A stretch of 64,000 nucleotides of DNA from assembly GCA_947172415.1 (NCBI GenBank), contig OX359192.1, positions 312,501 through 376,500 on the forward strand, read 5' to 3'. The notes under the pieces are model-generated. The model made no database searches, was not told the origin of the DNA, and saw only the letters and a program-made list of their open reading frames with translations. Shown here piece after piece: positions 24,701-34,900 of this stretch. Both the position numbers and the translations under genes were made by a program. The stretch's first letter is position 1, and each line of letters begins with the position of its first letter. The stretch comes from Chondrosia reniformis (taxonomy: Eukaryota; Porifera; Demospongiae; Chondrillida; Chondrillidae).

Positions 24701-25313
24701 CACTTACACTGTAGAACTGTATGAATTATATATAACAATGTACAACTATATATACGTATACATATCATAAATATATAGTGAACTTCTAAATTCTACTTGT
24801 ATATTATAATCCTTTCTTTACTGATTCCTCTGTATGGAACGTCTGAATAATTAATAGTCATCACTATTACTGTATATCAACTAGTTCTAAATGATGAGCA
24901 CCTCCAATTCTTTGTTACTTTCTAAATCTTTCCGTAGGTTCTCAAAGAAGCTGCCAAATATTCCTCCTCCTCTCCCTCCAGAACGTCTCTGCGAGTACAT
25001 CCTTGTCTGACGGTAGACTAGTCTCGTCTAAAGGTACACAAACAAGCGATCAGCTAATGAGATTCCGAAACACGTATGAATAATCTAGCACACCATGCTA
25101 CATCTACTATAGAGTAAAAGGCCTACATGAAACCTAGTAAGAGCTCTGTACGCCACACTCAACTTGAAAGAATTACGAACTGGATCGCTACCTTTTACTG
25201 TGACTTACGTTTTCTAGATGATACTGAATGTTCGTCCTCGCTGGGAGGCCTCTAGGAGGTAGTAAAGATCCGGATCGTAGTATAGAGGGACGAACACATG
25301 TAACGGCGGCCAT
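18766..25313 (-). CDS. TIMM44: TIM44, mitochondrial import inner-membrane translocase subunit (about 15 exons)
   Basis: TIM44 tethers mitochondrial Hsp70 to the TIM23 channel on the matrix side. ATG at 25313 begins MAAVTCVRPSILRSGSLLPP, an Arg/Ser-rich, acid-free presequence. Approximate exons: 25211-25313, 24899-25029 (Gly-rich then FGSFFENLRKDLESNKELE), 24464-24547, 24246-24328, 24034-24095, 23873-23970, 21540-21614, 21390-21480, 21064-21150, 20665-20745 (KMKYDESDNLAVRATRVV, the TIM44 hallmark), 20318-20443 (VDPSFNKEAFIRECEVDIIP), 20064-20102 (DVLKDWCHEA), 19902-19974, 19120-19244 (MAKVLEQGPILILTF), 18766-18888 (VWALCRDQ, C-terminus). All match the order in animal TIM44. Middle exon borders are approximate. 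A 2.2 kb intron contains a separate gene on the other strand. Confidence 0.9.
19255..19805. repeat. G-rich minisatellite in a TIMM44 intron
   Basis: Mixed units built from GGTGAGTGAGGAAGAGGGA and GTGAAGGAGACAAGGGTGAG, ending close to the acceptor before the MAKVLEQGP exon. On the transcribed (minus) strand it is pyrimidine-rich. Confidence 0.95.
21846..23282 (+). CDS. Putative type I membrane protein nested in a TIMM44 intron
   Basis: Not assigned to a known family. Exon 1 (21846-21915) encodes a signal peptide, METLKLVLLFSMFAHSTSG. The main exon, open from 22272 to 22842, gives about 190 residues of beta-rich ectodomain with spaced cysteines (INECQLPSLNGYLCLLDSC, then CVLGILERTYNCSQITG) and several N-glycosylation sites. 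The last exon (23062-23282) joins in phase (Asp from G+AT) and encodes a membrane span, LVVAAASILGGCLGVALIVI, then a basic stop-transfer stretch and a short tail ending GEYIYSMY. The join between exon 1 and the main exon is unsettled: sequence just upstream (22229-22270) encodes a plausible lead-in, VCNLELDYNKFI, in a different frame, so there may be an unseen small exon, a frameshift, or a start at 22272. Confidence 0.65.
22130..22190 (+). ncRNA. Hammerhead-ribozyme-like motif (degenerate or partial)
   Basis: CTGATGA is followed by a hairpin (GCCAC, 5-base loop, GTGGC) and GAAAC, then GTTTGTA, which allows a two-pair stem III and a UA cleavage position. Stem I pairing is weak. It lies in an intron of the nested membrane-protein gene and probably derives from a retroelement tail. 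Confidence 0.35.
22870..23000 (-). mobile_element. Solo terminal fragment of a Penelope-like element
   Basis: Reverse complement of the tail of the elements at 28440-28542 and 63370-63472: shared words include ACATGCTACATCTACTTTAG, GAACTAAA and GGATGAGGATACA. It sits in the intron between the ectodomain and membrane-span exons of the nested gene. Confidence 0.65.
23700..23862. repeat. Degenerate array of GAGGAATACTGAGAAATACT-type units, TIMM44 intron
   Basis: Imperfect repeats of about 10-20 bases ending a few bases from the donor of the TIMM44 exon that starts at 23873. Confidence 0.75.
24590..24735. repeat. Tandem repeat, about 58-bp unit, about 2.5 copies, TIMM44 intron
   Basis: Unit includes CACTTACACTGTAGAACTGT and GTACAACTATA. 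Confidence 0.85.
25076..25150 (-). mobile_element. Solo terminal fragment of a Penelope-like element, TIMM44 intron 1
   Basis: Closely resembles 22870-22960, including the shared preceding word GAATAATCTA and then GCTACATCTACT and AGTAAAAGGCCTA. Confidence 0.5.
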
Positions 25314-25699
25314 TTTCTCAATTTTACGGCGATGATGCAATCACATTAGGGGAACTCCCAAAAATGCACACCTTGTCTGTCCTCTTCCATTCTTGTTTCA
25401 GAAATGTGTATCTGTAGCTTACAGCTGGCTTACAATTAATGCAATTAGATTATACACCAAGCAGAGATGTACAGTGTAAAAAGGTAGACATTAATTGAAA
25501 TGAGTAATCAGATCATGAGTACAAATATTACTCTGATGTCCTGAGAATCATCACACAGCTGTACTAATAGTACAATACCTCTTTATATACAGAATTTACA
25601 TATTTATGTAGCATGTCATGTGATGGTGTGTATGTCACCACTGATTAAGAATGTACACCAAATATTAGTTGTAGTTAGCTTAAGAGGGAGAGCATGAGG

Positions 25700-25850
25700 G
25701 GGGCATTGCTGTGGCAGTTGTAGCTCAGTGGCAGAGCAACTGGTGGTCATAACCAGCTGTCCTGGGTTCAATTCCCAGCAATTGCTTCTTTCATGTTTTT
25801 CCCTCTTTATGATGTTTGATTGATTATTACTTGTGGTTTGATTATCACAT
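25700..25850 (+). mobile_element. tRNA-derived SINE, copy 1
   Basis: 25714-25785 folds as a full tRNA cloverleaf: acceptor GCAGTTG/CAATTGC, D arm GCTC/GAGC, anticodon stem CTGGT/ACCAG, T arm CTGGG/CCCAG with loop TTCAATT. A-box-like TAGCTCAGTGG and B-box GGTTCAATTCC are intact. The anticodon loop contains CAT but lacks the usual U33 spacing, so it is tRNA-Met-derived rather than a working tRNA. A tail of about 55 bases (ending TTACTTGTGGTTTG) is shared with the copy at 32045-32205. Confidence 0.7.
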
Positions 25851-26155
25851 CGATTATTCATGTACAATATCTCCAATACTGGGATCCTTTCCTTAGAGTA
25901 TCAACAATCTTCATTAATAGGAAATGTTGCTATATATATATTGGTAGTCATGTGAAATTGCATGGTTAATTATATGTCACTACCTACAAAGTTGATATAC
26001 ACAAATTGTATGCATATGTAGCTTTACTTTTCTAAGTATTTTAAGCTCTCTCTATAGTGGAATTGTAAATTCTACAAGTCTTTTAATACTTCAACAGCAA
26101 TAATGTATGACATATAGGATATAAATGTTATTTAGTATCAATGTAAGTTCACTGT

Positions 26156-26818
26156 TTATTGATCGAAGAGTGAATTGCCAGTCAAAATGACAATTGCAGT
26201 TATAACAGTTGCTAAGATAATCATTTGTTCTGGCCTCTTTAGGACTCCAGTGTTGCAACAGGTGCTTTCACCACAGCATTCTGGAGTGCACTCATCAACA
26301 GCACCACACGTGACATTGTTAATTATGGGACAACAATCTAGTGGACATGTCAATACAGACTCGTCAGAACCGCAAACACCATCACCACACATAGAACCTC
26401 CAGCTTGTCGCTTTCCCCTGGCTGATGATCTGCAATTTTTTTGAAAACACTCTGCCCATTTCCAACAACGAACAGGACGATCATAACGTGAACATGCTGA
26501 AACTGCATTGGACTGGCTACGACAATCGGTGCACTGAAACGAGTGTTTGAAAGTATGAGATGAGTATGCAGTATTACCACAAGTACTGCAGTAAGAATTC
26601 CTGCTTCCTCCTTGGTAAGTTATTCCATCGCAAGTTCTATCAGTATCTGGACAGTTATTGCAGCAAACATATCGATGAACTTCATATCCAAAAGCTGTAC
26701 TTGTTCCACCCATGTACTCTCTGCATTTTGCACTGGTGGAGGTGTTGACAAAACTGCTGGCAAGGAAATATAGCAACACAAGCTTTGGATTAGCTGCACC
26801 AAGAATGAATGTTGCCAT
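26156..26818 (-). CDS. Cysteine-rich membrane protein 1 with furin-like site, single exon, 220 aa
   Basis: Function unknown. Residues 1-29 are a signal peptide with an LLYFLASSF core. The ectodomain has many cysteines, including CCNNCPDTDRTC and a GDGVCGSDE...CPLDCC segment, a disulfide-knot-like pattern seen in many secreted proteins. RGKRQAGG near residue 137 is a textbook furin site (R-X-K-R). The C-terminus, MIILATVITAIVILTGNSLF, is a membrane span or GPI signal. The intronless design and the close paralogue at 30654-31328 suggest a small tandem family, perhaps of secreted or surface defence or recognition proteins; that role is a guess. The upstream CCAAT-like GATTGGTT and TATATAAGG near 27000-27018 are shared with the paralogue. 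Confidence 0.8.
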   Translation of the reverse strand: MATFILGAANPKLVLLYFLASSFVNTSTSAKCREYMGGTSTAFGYEVHRYVCCNNCPDTDRTCDGITYQGGSRNSYCSTCGNTAYSSHTFKHSFQCTDCRSQSNAVSACSRYDRPVRCWKWAECFQKNCRSSARGKRQAGGSMCGDGVCGSDESVLTCPLDCCPIINNVTCGAVDECTPECCGESTCCNTGVLKRPEQMIILATVITAIVILTGNSLFDQ

Positions 26819-27017
26819 CTTTAATGGAAAGAGAACAGTTTATAGACAAACCTTCTGAAAAACACGCTTCTGTGCTTTGTGACTGATTGCCGGTAAAATA
26901 TATTTCAGTGGTTCACACTGCATTTAATACATTAAAATAATAAAGTTGCTTGAATATGATTGGTCATTTATCTCACGTGAATGGAGAAGGAAGTCAGTGA
27001 TTGGTTGTCTATATAAG

Positions 27018-27183
27018 GTCATGGAAGAGGTTGGTCACTATATCCTGCAGGGGGTACAGACAGGTTGCTTCTATGAATTTCATTTATTATAAGTTTCAGT
27101 AGGGTCATGGAAGAGGTTGGTCACTATATCCTGCAGGGGGTACAGACAGGTTGCTTCTATGAATTTCATTTATTACAGTAGGG
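27018..27183. repeat. Direct tandem duplication, about 83-bp unit, 2 copies
   Basis: Both units contain GTCATGGAAGAGGTTGGTCA and GCAGGGGGTACAGACAGG and are almost identical. Confidence 0.95.
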
Positions 27184-27189
27184 GCAGGT

Positions 27190-27306
27190 ATGCATGGTAT
27201 GAATGGAACTTTGCTGTGTCAATTGTAGCAGAGGCAGAGCACTGATGGTCAGAACCAGCTGCATGTCCTGGATTGATTCACAGCAATTATTGAGTCTTTC
27301 CTCTTC
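27190..27306 (+). mobile_element. tRNA-derived SINE, copy 3 (degenerate, interrupted)
   Basis: Degenerate A and B boxes (AGCAGAGGCAGAGC and CCTGGATTGATTC) around TGGTCAGAACCAGC match the other SINE copies. The SINE tail seems to resume at about 27643-27685 (CATTAATGATGTTTGAGAAT), after an inserted stretch starting at 27307, so it was probably split by the Penelope-like element. Confidence 0.55.
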
Positions 27307-28542
27307 ATGAAAAATCTAAGATACCATTTTCCTACATGCTATATGCCTATTCTGTAAAAGAGCCTATAGGGGAACTAAACTTGAAGAGAACTTCAAGACA
27401 AGTATGCTCAAGGACAAGACAGTCCTTAAGCATACTAGCTACTTTTTGCTTATACTTGATTCTAACTAGAGGCTGCCGGGATAGGAAGGTTTGAAAGGTT
27501 GATTTTAGCTTAAAGTATTTGTAACCCTACTTAATAAGTCCACTGCATAACTGCAAACTCTTAGCCTGAAAACTGGAGAAGTCACTACATATTCTGGAAT
27601 ACCTAATTAGTTGTGAAGCATAAGTAGAGGTACTACCTAGTTCTTCATTAATGATGTTTGAGAATGATTACACTTGTGGTTTCATTATATGCAAACTAGC
27701 CCCTCACTAGTTAGAAAGTGTAGCAATAAGCGGTGTAAAACATGTCCCTCTTTAGTTACTGGCCCTACTTTTAAGAGTTCAGTTACTGGCAGGACCTATC
27801 AAGTCCGTAGCCCTTGTGGTCCCCTAGGATGCCAGAGTAGGAATGTTGTGTATCTTATTACTTGTAAACGATGTGATGTACAGTATGTAGGAGAAACCTC
27901 TCAAATGCTTAGGAGTAGAATGAACAACCATAGGTCTAGTACCAAAGGTTTTAAGCCACTGTATCTCTACAACCACTTTAATTCTGATAACCATAGTTTT
28001 GATGATGCCTTGATTATACCCATAGAACAGATACCTGAGACACCTAATTCTACTAGCCTCAGACTACTGAGAGAAGCGTTCTGGTACAAGGAACTCTGCT
28101 CTATTTACCCATATGGACTTAACGATAACATTAAAGGCGTTGGCAATATTTCAAAACCTAAAAAAGTATTGTTACGTATTGTTAGAAAAGTTAATTGGAC
28201 CTACATTCCTTTCATAAAATTAAATGTCATCATGTGTCTTAGTTAACACCTTATATTTAACTTTTGGCGCCAAAATAGTGTATATAAGGCCCCTAGATTT
28301 AGCATAGAGAGCCAAGGATTCACAGAAGATCAAGATAAAGAAAAGACAAAGACTCCTGATGAAGGGTGGAATTCCCAGAAACGGCTGTCTGACCCAGTGG
28401 AGAAGAAGATGAAAGAAGGGAAAAGAAGGAAGAAAAGACTCCTGTATCCTCATCCAAAAGCTCTCTTCAGGTTTAGTTCCCCTATAGGCTCTTTTACAGA
28501 ATAGGCATATAGCATGTAGGAAAATGGTATCTTAGATTTTTC
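27307..28542 (+). mobile_element. Penelope-like element, 5'-truncated, with inverted end
   Basis: The open frame at about 27690-28245 encodes the C-terminal endonuclease part of a Penelope-like retroelement: cysteine cluster CSNKRCKTCPSL, then a GIY-YIG domain (VVYLITCKRCDVQYVGETSQ, then RSRMNNHRSSTKG). The tail at 28246-28542 includes a hammerhead-like motif and a terminal 85-base sequence that recurs inverted at 27307-27390 and, in the same orientation, at 63370-63472. The reverse transcriptase part is absent. Inverted partial copies at the 5' end are typical of this family. The element looks like a truncated remnant. Confidence 0.85.
28335..28400 (+). ncRNA. Hammerhead-ribozyme-like motif in the Penelope-like tail (stem I not formed)
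   Basis: CTGATGA (28356-28362), a short GGG/CCC hairpin and GAAAC are followed by GGCTGTC, as in the copy at 63278-63323. The sequence before CTGATGA does not pair well with the sequence after the predicted cut site, so this copy is probably inactive. Confidence 0.45.
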
Positions 28543-28889
28543 ATGTGGCAATGTGTCAAATTGCTGCTTTAACAACACTATGCTGTTGCCTGACCCTACA
28601 AGTGACACTGCACAAAATGTCCAAATATACAGTTTGGATACTTATGACGTATACAATGAGTATATATATCCAAAAAAAACAGTGTATCCAGGTATACCGC
28701 ACTGGTGTTATAATTATGAATAATATTATGCAGAAGTGAGAAGCCTAGTATTCATGATTGTGGACAGTCACACGTGAATGTGGTGTAATTATAAAATGGC
28801 TAATTAAACAAAATAATATTGTGTTAGGGACCTATTTCTTATTTTGACCATGAACTACAAGTCCATAGGATTGCTTATGTTTTACAGAG

Positions 28890-29285
28890 AGGAAGAAGGT
28901 TAGGGTTAGTCTCTATCCAAAAAGTCAGTCATTTTGGATAGGCCGGATTTGTTGCCTACTAAAACTGGTAGTGAAATAAACAGCTTCGTGGTTAGATCCT
29001 GGTAGATTTGCAGTTATTTTTTATAATGTCAGGTTTGTTTGATAGAACCACGTCAAGGATATTCTGCTGGTGAGTAGGAGCAAGGACTACAGTTGCATTT
29101 GTTTAAGACAGAAGTCATTTACCACATCACAAAGTAGTGTAACATCTTTGGAGGTGCATGGTAATAGGATGTGGATTAACCATGCCCCAATTAACTCTAG
29201 ATCAGTTAAAATCACCAGTCAATAAGATAGGAAAGAATTTAGGTAGAGTGGCTAGTGAGTCTTTGAGGTTCAAGATGGGGTTACA
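28890..29285 (-). mobile_element. LINE fragment, endonuclease (EEP) domain
   Basis: Minus-strand translation, in broken frames, gives LLTGDFN, then RVNWGMVNPHP, then LAPTHQQNILDVVLSNKPDI, the order found in the apurinic-like endonuclease of CR1/L2/RTE-type LINEs. Stops and frame changes interrupt it, so it is a decayed fragment; no reverse transcriptase part is present. Confidence 0.6.
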
Positions 29286-29395
29286 GCCAGAACTTGGAGG
29301 ATCATAGTATAGAGAGACGACCACTTGTACGTAACGGCGGCCAGTTTCTCAGTTTTACGGTTATTATGCAATCACATTAGGGGAACTCCAAAATT
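29285..29395 (-). pseudogene. Duplicated fragment of TIMM44 exon 1 and promoter
   Basis: About 110 bases match 25265-25372, including ACGGCGGCCA, TTTCTCA and ATGCAATCACATTAGGGGAA. The CAT start codon position reads CAG here, so the start is lost. It most likely came along when a segment carrying the TIMM44 5' end and the cysteine-rich gene was duplicated. Confidence 0.7.
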
Positions 29396-29399
29396 TATA

Positions 29400-30653
29400 A
29401 TACACGCACTTGTGGGTAGTCTTGTACCCAGACTCCGCCCACCCACATGATAAATGTAGGTAGGGAACCGTGTATGTATTTGGTCTAGTGATGTACATTG
29501 CAAGATATTGTAACCCTTGACTAAATATGTAACTTGACTCAATTACATTACGTGCAGATGTAGTGAATGATATCTAGCATTATATATATTGGACACATTC
29601 CTGTAGCATGCACAACACACTTATGAACTGTTTAGGTAGAAGAACATTAAACTTTAGATAATTGGCTGTTATGCATTTGAAATTTTAAGAGCACCCAAAG
29701 TTTCCATATACACACGTAGTAATTCTTAAATGATCTCTTTCAAGTAAAAATACAGCAAGCTATAAAGATAATTTTACTTGCAAAAGTGACTCAATTTAGT
29801 TAATGGTACCTGGTATATAAGCTATATTACTTTCAAGTTTAATAGTCACTAATGAAATCTTTATGTATTAAAATATTCCCTTGATAAAGGCAATAGAACT
29901 TGCTGATCTGGCAGATAGGTGAAATGCATATACTTATATACAAAGTAAGAATGAATTAGCCATAAGCATCTATGCGTAGACAATTAAATCACTTTCTGTA
30001 CTAGCACTAGTACTTATACTATTACTATACAAAGAAATCTAAAGTTTAACTCTATGTATGTGTACAAAACCTTATATATTACACTATACAATATATTCTT
30101 TCAAATTGGCTGTCTTTAAATTTATATATATAATTAAAGCTTGGTCTCATCTTCAAAGTGACTGAAAGAGAATGTAAACTACCCTGTTGCATGGGCTATA
30201 GACATTTTATCTGTCTATGATATATAATGTACTACACATTGTGCCTCATGCAACCCCCTTGCCACTCATGTAACCATAGACCATGGACACTTGTCAGTAG
30301 TGCAACATGCATTAGCTGTTCATCGTGCTCTATAGGAATTAAGAAAGAAGCTATATCTTTCCTGAGATAGAATGACTAAAATCTACTATAAAGAGAGCCA
30401 GCAATTCTATAAAATTACAACTTCAAGTATAAAACATAGATTTCACCAATATTATTATTATAGCAAACAATTTGTTTCTTTAATTACTTTCATAAACTTT
30501 GTGACATATACATCTGTGTATGCATAAAGCAATAATAATCTTTTAATTTTACAATAATACGTATAATGATAATAATGCAATAGAATTAACTACTTATATT
30601 GACTTATATGTTACTGTATATATGCAGTATCAATGTAAGTTTGTTGTATATGT
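29400..30653. other. AT-rich intergenic DNA, nothing recognised
   Basis: No ORF or repeat of note. Probably the 3' region of the cysteine-rich gene 2 plus spacer. Confidence 0.5.
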
Positions 30654-31328
30654 TCACTGAAAGAGCAAATTGCCAGTCAAAATGACAATTGCAGTTATAA
30701 CGGTTGCTAAGATAATCATTTGTTCTGGCCTCTTCAGGACTCCACTGTCAGTACTAGTACTGTTGCAACAGGTTGGCTCTCCACAGCATTCTGGAGTGCA
30801 CTTGTAAGTATTACCACACGTGGCATTATTAATTAAAGGACAACAATCCATCGGACACTCCAGTGCAGACTCGTCAGAACCGCAAACACCATCACCACAC
30901 ATAGAACCTCCAGCCTCTCGCTTTCTCCTGGCCGATGACCTGCAATTACGTTTAAAACAGTCTGCCCATTTCCAACAACCACCACCATAATCATAATCTG
31001 AACATGCTGAAACTGCATAGGACTGGCTACGACAATTGGTGCACTGAAACGAGCGTCTGAAAGCATGAGATGAGTATGCAGTATTACCACAAGTACTGCA
31101 GTAAGAATTCCTGCTTCCTCCTTGGTAAGTTATTCTATCACAAGTTCTATCAGTATCTGGACAGTTATTGCAGCAAACATATCGATGAACTTCATATCCA
31201 AAAATTGTACTTGTTCCACCCCTGTACTCTTTGCATGTTGCACTGGTGGAGGTGTTGACAAAACTGCTGGCAAGGAGATATAGCAACACAAGCTTTGGAT
31301 TAGCTACACCAAGAATGAATGTTGCCAT
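30654..31328 (-). CDS. Cysteine-rich membrane protein 2 with furin-like site, single exon, 224 aa
   Basis: Paralogue of 26156-26818, roughly 80 percent identical by eye. Same signal peptide (MATFILGVANPKLVLLYLLA), same cysteine order, furin site RRKREAGG in place of RGKRQAGG, GDGVCGSDES motif, and a near-identical C-terminal hydrophobic tail. It differs by a small insertion (STSTDS) before the tail. The upstream region to about 31512, including the CCAAT-like and TATA-like words, is also duplicated, so both are probably expressed under similar control. Function unknown. Confidence 0.8.
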   Translation of the reverse strand: MATFILGVANPKLVLLYLLASSFVNTSTSATCKEYRGGTSTIFGYEVHRYVCCNNCPDTDRTCDRITYQGGSRNSYCSTCGNTAYSSHAFRRSFQCTNCRSQSYAVSACSDYDYGGGCWKWADCFKRNCRSSARRKREAGGSMCGDGVCGSDESALECPMDCCPLINNATCGNTYKCTPECCGEPTCCNSTSTDSGVLKRPEQMIILATVITAIVILTGNLLFQ

Positions 31329-31924
31329 CTTTAATGGAAAGAGAACAGTTTAAGTTCCTTATAGACAAACTTTCTGAAATACACACTTCTCTGCTTTGTG
31401 ACTGATTGCCAGTAAAATATATTTCAGTAGTTTACACTGCATTTAATACATTAAAATAATATAATTGCTTGAAAATGATTGGTCAGTCAGTGATTGGTTG
31501 TCTATATAAGGTTAATATGGAACAAACCAGCTACAGGTTAGTGTCTGTGTCTGTACAGCTTTAGGTATACAATTAGATTTAAGGGTTCCACCCCAAAGAG
31601 TCAGAACCATACGTACATTGCCATAAAACAATGAATATCATTAGCTTCTGCACACTGAGATACTCTCAACAGTCTACTCACAGTGGGTATGTATGTATGG
31701 AGTATACTGAAGACTCAAGGTAGTATCCTGATGGATTCACAAATAATGCAGAAATCCTGGTAGCTAGCTCCTGTGGTATGAATAATAATTGTTGTTGTGT
31801 TCCTCAATATCGCACCCCCTTCAATATTCCTTTTCACTATTGAAAGTTCGCTTGCAATTGTAGCCATAGCAATATATTATTACAGTACATAGTTTGTGTA
31901 CTACTACATAAAGAGTCAGTTCCT
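31329..31924. other. Spacer between cysteine-rich gene 2 and the NCBP1 3' end
   Basis: Up to about 31512 it is the duplicated promoter region; beyond this I see nothing recognisable. Confidence 0.5.
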
Positions 31925-34900
31925 TTAACAAGTCAGTATCTGAAACCTATGGTACACTTGAGTGATGTCAGAGTAGAGGTCTCCAATAAAGACCTGACCT
32001 TCCAGTTCATTCATATAGTGATACACTTCATGGGAATACTACATGAGGAATTAAAGTGATAAGCAAACCACAAGTGTAATAAAAGTCAATAAACATTGCA
32101 ATGAGGAGAAAAAATGAAAGACAAATTACTGGGAATTGAACCCAATGCAGGACAGCTGGTTATGACCACCAGCTCTCAGCCAATGAGCCACACCAATGCT
32201 CCGTTCATTTTCCCTCTTTGTACATCAAACACAAAATTGTATGAACACTGTAATGAACAAAAAGTTTCTCTTTTTTCAAGTAAAAAATTGGTCTCCTTAG
32301 AATCAGATGAAATAACCAATAACTTGTCTCATTAGGCACCAAATATTCAAAACAATTTTCTATAACTCATGTGAATCAACCGACCAAACTATTTAGAAGT
32401 ACAGGGTATTTCCCTTACTCTACCGTATATCCCTAATGTTTGTTGTGATTCAGTACTGTATACAGTATACCTTTAGCAGTATATGCTGTAGTCCAGCTAA
32501 CACACAGAGGTACCATTGAGTCCTAGCATCTTGCTTCCTCTCTTGACAACCACTCAAATGCTGACTCAGTACTGACACAAAACTCTACAACAAATAGGTC
32601 TTGGTTTTATTTTGCTACCATGGTAACAGTGTCCCAGGGACACAACTGAAGGTGGTACAGATTGTAAAACACACAAACCTGACAGAGGACAAGAAAGGTG
32701 TTGCCAAGCAACTGGTCTGCATCCTCCACTTTCCTCTCAAACTCTTCCATCTCCTTCTCCAATACTTCCTTGCGATCTTCTTCATTATGAGTCAACTGTT
32801 CCAGGTCCTTGGCAATAATGTACAGTGTATCTATTAATAGTAACAATTACTGTTGATACTATATTTAGGAACACATACCGAATAACTGGTAAGCTCATCC
32901 TTTTGCTGTTTTAACTCTTTACATGCCTGTAGGTATAATATAAAGGAATATATTACAGTACACTATTATATGGAGTTGTTTATATATAATACCTTTATGT
33001 ACATGCCATGGCCTATGTGGATAACAGAATCAATTATCTCCCAAACAAAACTCCTAAATCGGAATGAAGAAAAGTGTGGTGAAGTCTTTCTGAACATGAA
33101 ATGAACTAACAATTGAGTTTACAGGTTACAGGGAGAAAAGTAATGAAATGTCATCTTACGTATATGCAGTTTACCTTGTTAGTATACTGACTACATTTGG
33201 GAGGAATATCCAAGAGATTACTGATGCTGGATCCACTACCTGCATGCGAACTAGTTTATTGATGACTAGCTGCATCCATTGAGGCTTTGATTGCAGGAAT
33301 TCCCCCACTGCTTTCACACATACAATCTTACACTCAGGGCTCTTTACAATGCTCAACAATAAGGGGCGGTACCTTGCAGGGTAATGAGAGGAAAGTCCTC
33401 ACTCAAAGAATTACAGCTACCTACATAGATCAAACTAATTTCTCACTTGAACAATGCAGAGAAGCAGTGAGTTAGACTCTTGTTACCAAAGTATAGCAAA
33501 CTCTGTGTAAATATCTCTATCTTTGCATTCTGAAGGTCTACATGGATGGATGGGTGGTCAGGTAAGTGATGGGTGGATAGATGGATGGGGGGCAGAGAGG
33601 TGGTGGATGGGTGGATGGGGGGCAGAGAGGTGGTGGATGGGTGGATGGGGGGGCAGAGAGGTGGTGGATGGGTGGATGGGGGGGCAGAGAGGTGGTGGAT
33701 GGGTGGATGGGTGGATAGATGGATGGGTGGTCAGGTGAGTGATGGGTGGATGGGTGGATGGGTGGTCAGGTGAGTGATGGGTGGATGGGGGGGCAGAGAG
33801 GTGGTGGATGGGTGGATGGGTGGATAGATGGATGGGTGGTCAGGTGAGTGATGGGTGGATGGGTGGATGGGTGGTCAGGTGAGTGATGGGTGGATAGATG
33901 GATGGGTGGTCAGGTGAGTGATGGGTGGATAGATGGATGGGTGGTCAGGTGAGTGATGGGTGGATAGATGGATGGGGGGGCAGAGAGGTGGTAGATGGGT
34001 AGATGAGTGGGTGGATGAGTGGATGGGTGGGTGGATGGGTGGTGGATGGATGGTGGATGGGTGGTGGATGTCACCTTTAGGAGCTGCGGCTGGACAAAGG
34101 TTATCAAGTTTGTCCAAAGTCCCAAGCAGGTCAGCTGGTGGGCACTTCTCATTGAAATCTGTCAACAGTAAATTGGCTACTGTCACCTCTGGTCTACTTT
34201 CTGGAGAGAGAAATAGTGAGAGAAGGTTTAGAATGGAGGAGCTGGGACACACTCCTATTATACCAAATATGCCTCTCCTCTCCATTCTACTGTTTTGTAT
34301 TCTATTATACATACTGTATATACGTCCTCCAAATGGAGTAGAAACACTTAGTACCTCCTTCTCTCTGTTCATAGCTGAAGGTGTCTGTGGGTTGTGGAGG
34401 GAGCAGAGCGTGAAACTGGACTGGAATGTTGTCCTGCACATGCTCAAAATAGGAGAGTCTACAAAAACACAAAGATGAAAGTAATATAGTATTTAATAGT
34501 CAGAATATAGAGGCAGCGAATTAATGAGGAACCGGTATTGGACGTATTGGTCAGAGTTAAGTGTAGCATTTGATGGTGTAGCTGCGAATGCTGAAATAGA
34601 TACTTGTACCTAAGACATTTTGCTAGCACTTCTCTGATGAATCTGACTTTGGGGTGATCTTGAGCAAGCTGGAGGACCATGGACCAGAGGTTCCACTCCC
34701 ACTCAAACTTCCAGTTGCCAAGGTGATAGCCAAACCATTGGGCAAGCCTATCCGGCACAGAAACTTTATCATGTACATATCTGACATACATAGATATATC
34801 TAATGTATATGGATATATCTGACATACATAGATATATCTAATGTATATGGATATATCTGACATACATAGACATATCTAATGTATATGAATATATCTGACA

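Noticed and set aside
25714-25785. Functional tRNA-Met gene
   Set aside because: The cloverleaf is good but the anticodon loop lacks proper U33/CAT placement, and the same head plus tail recurs as a repeat, so a SINE is more likely.
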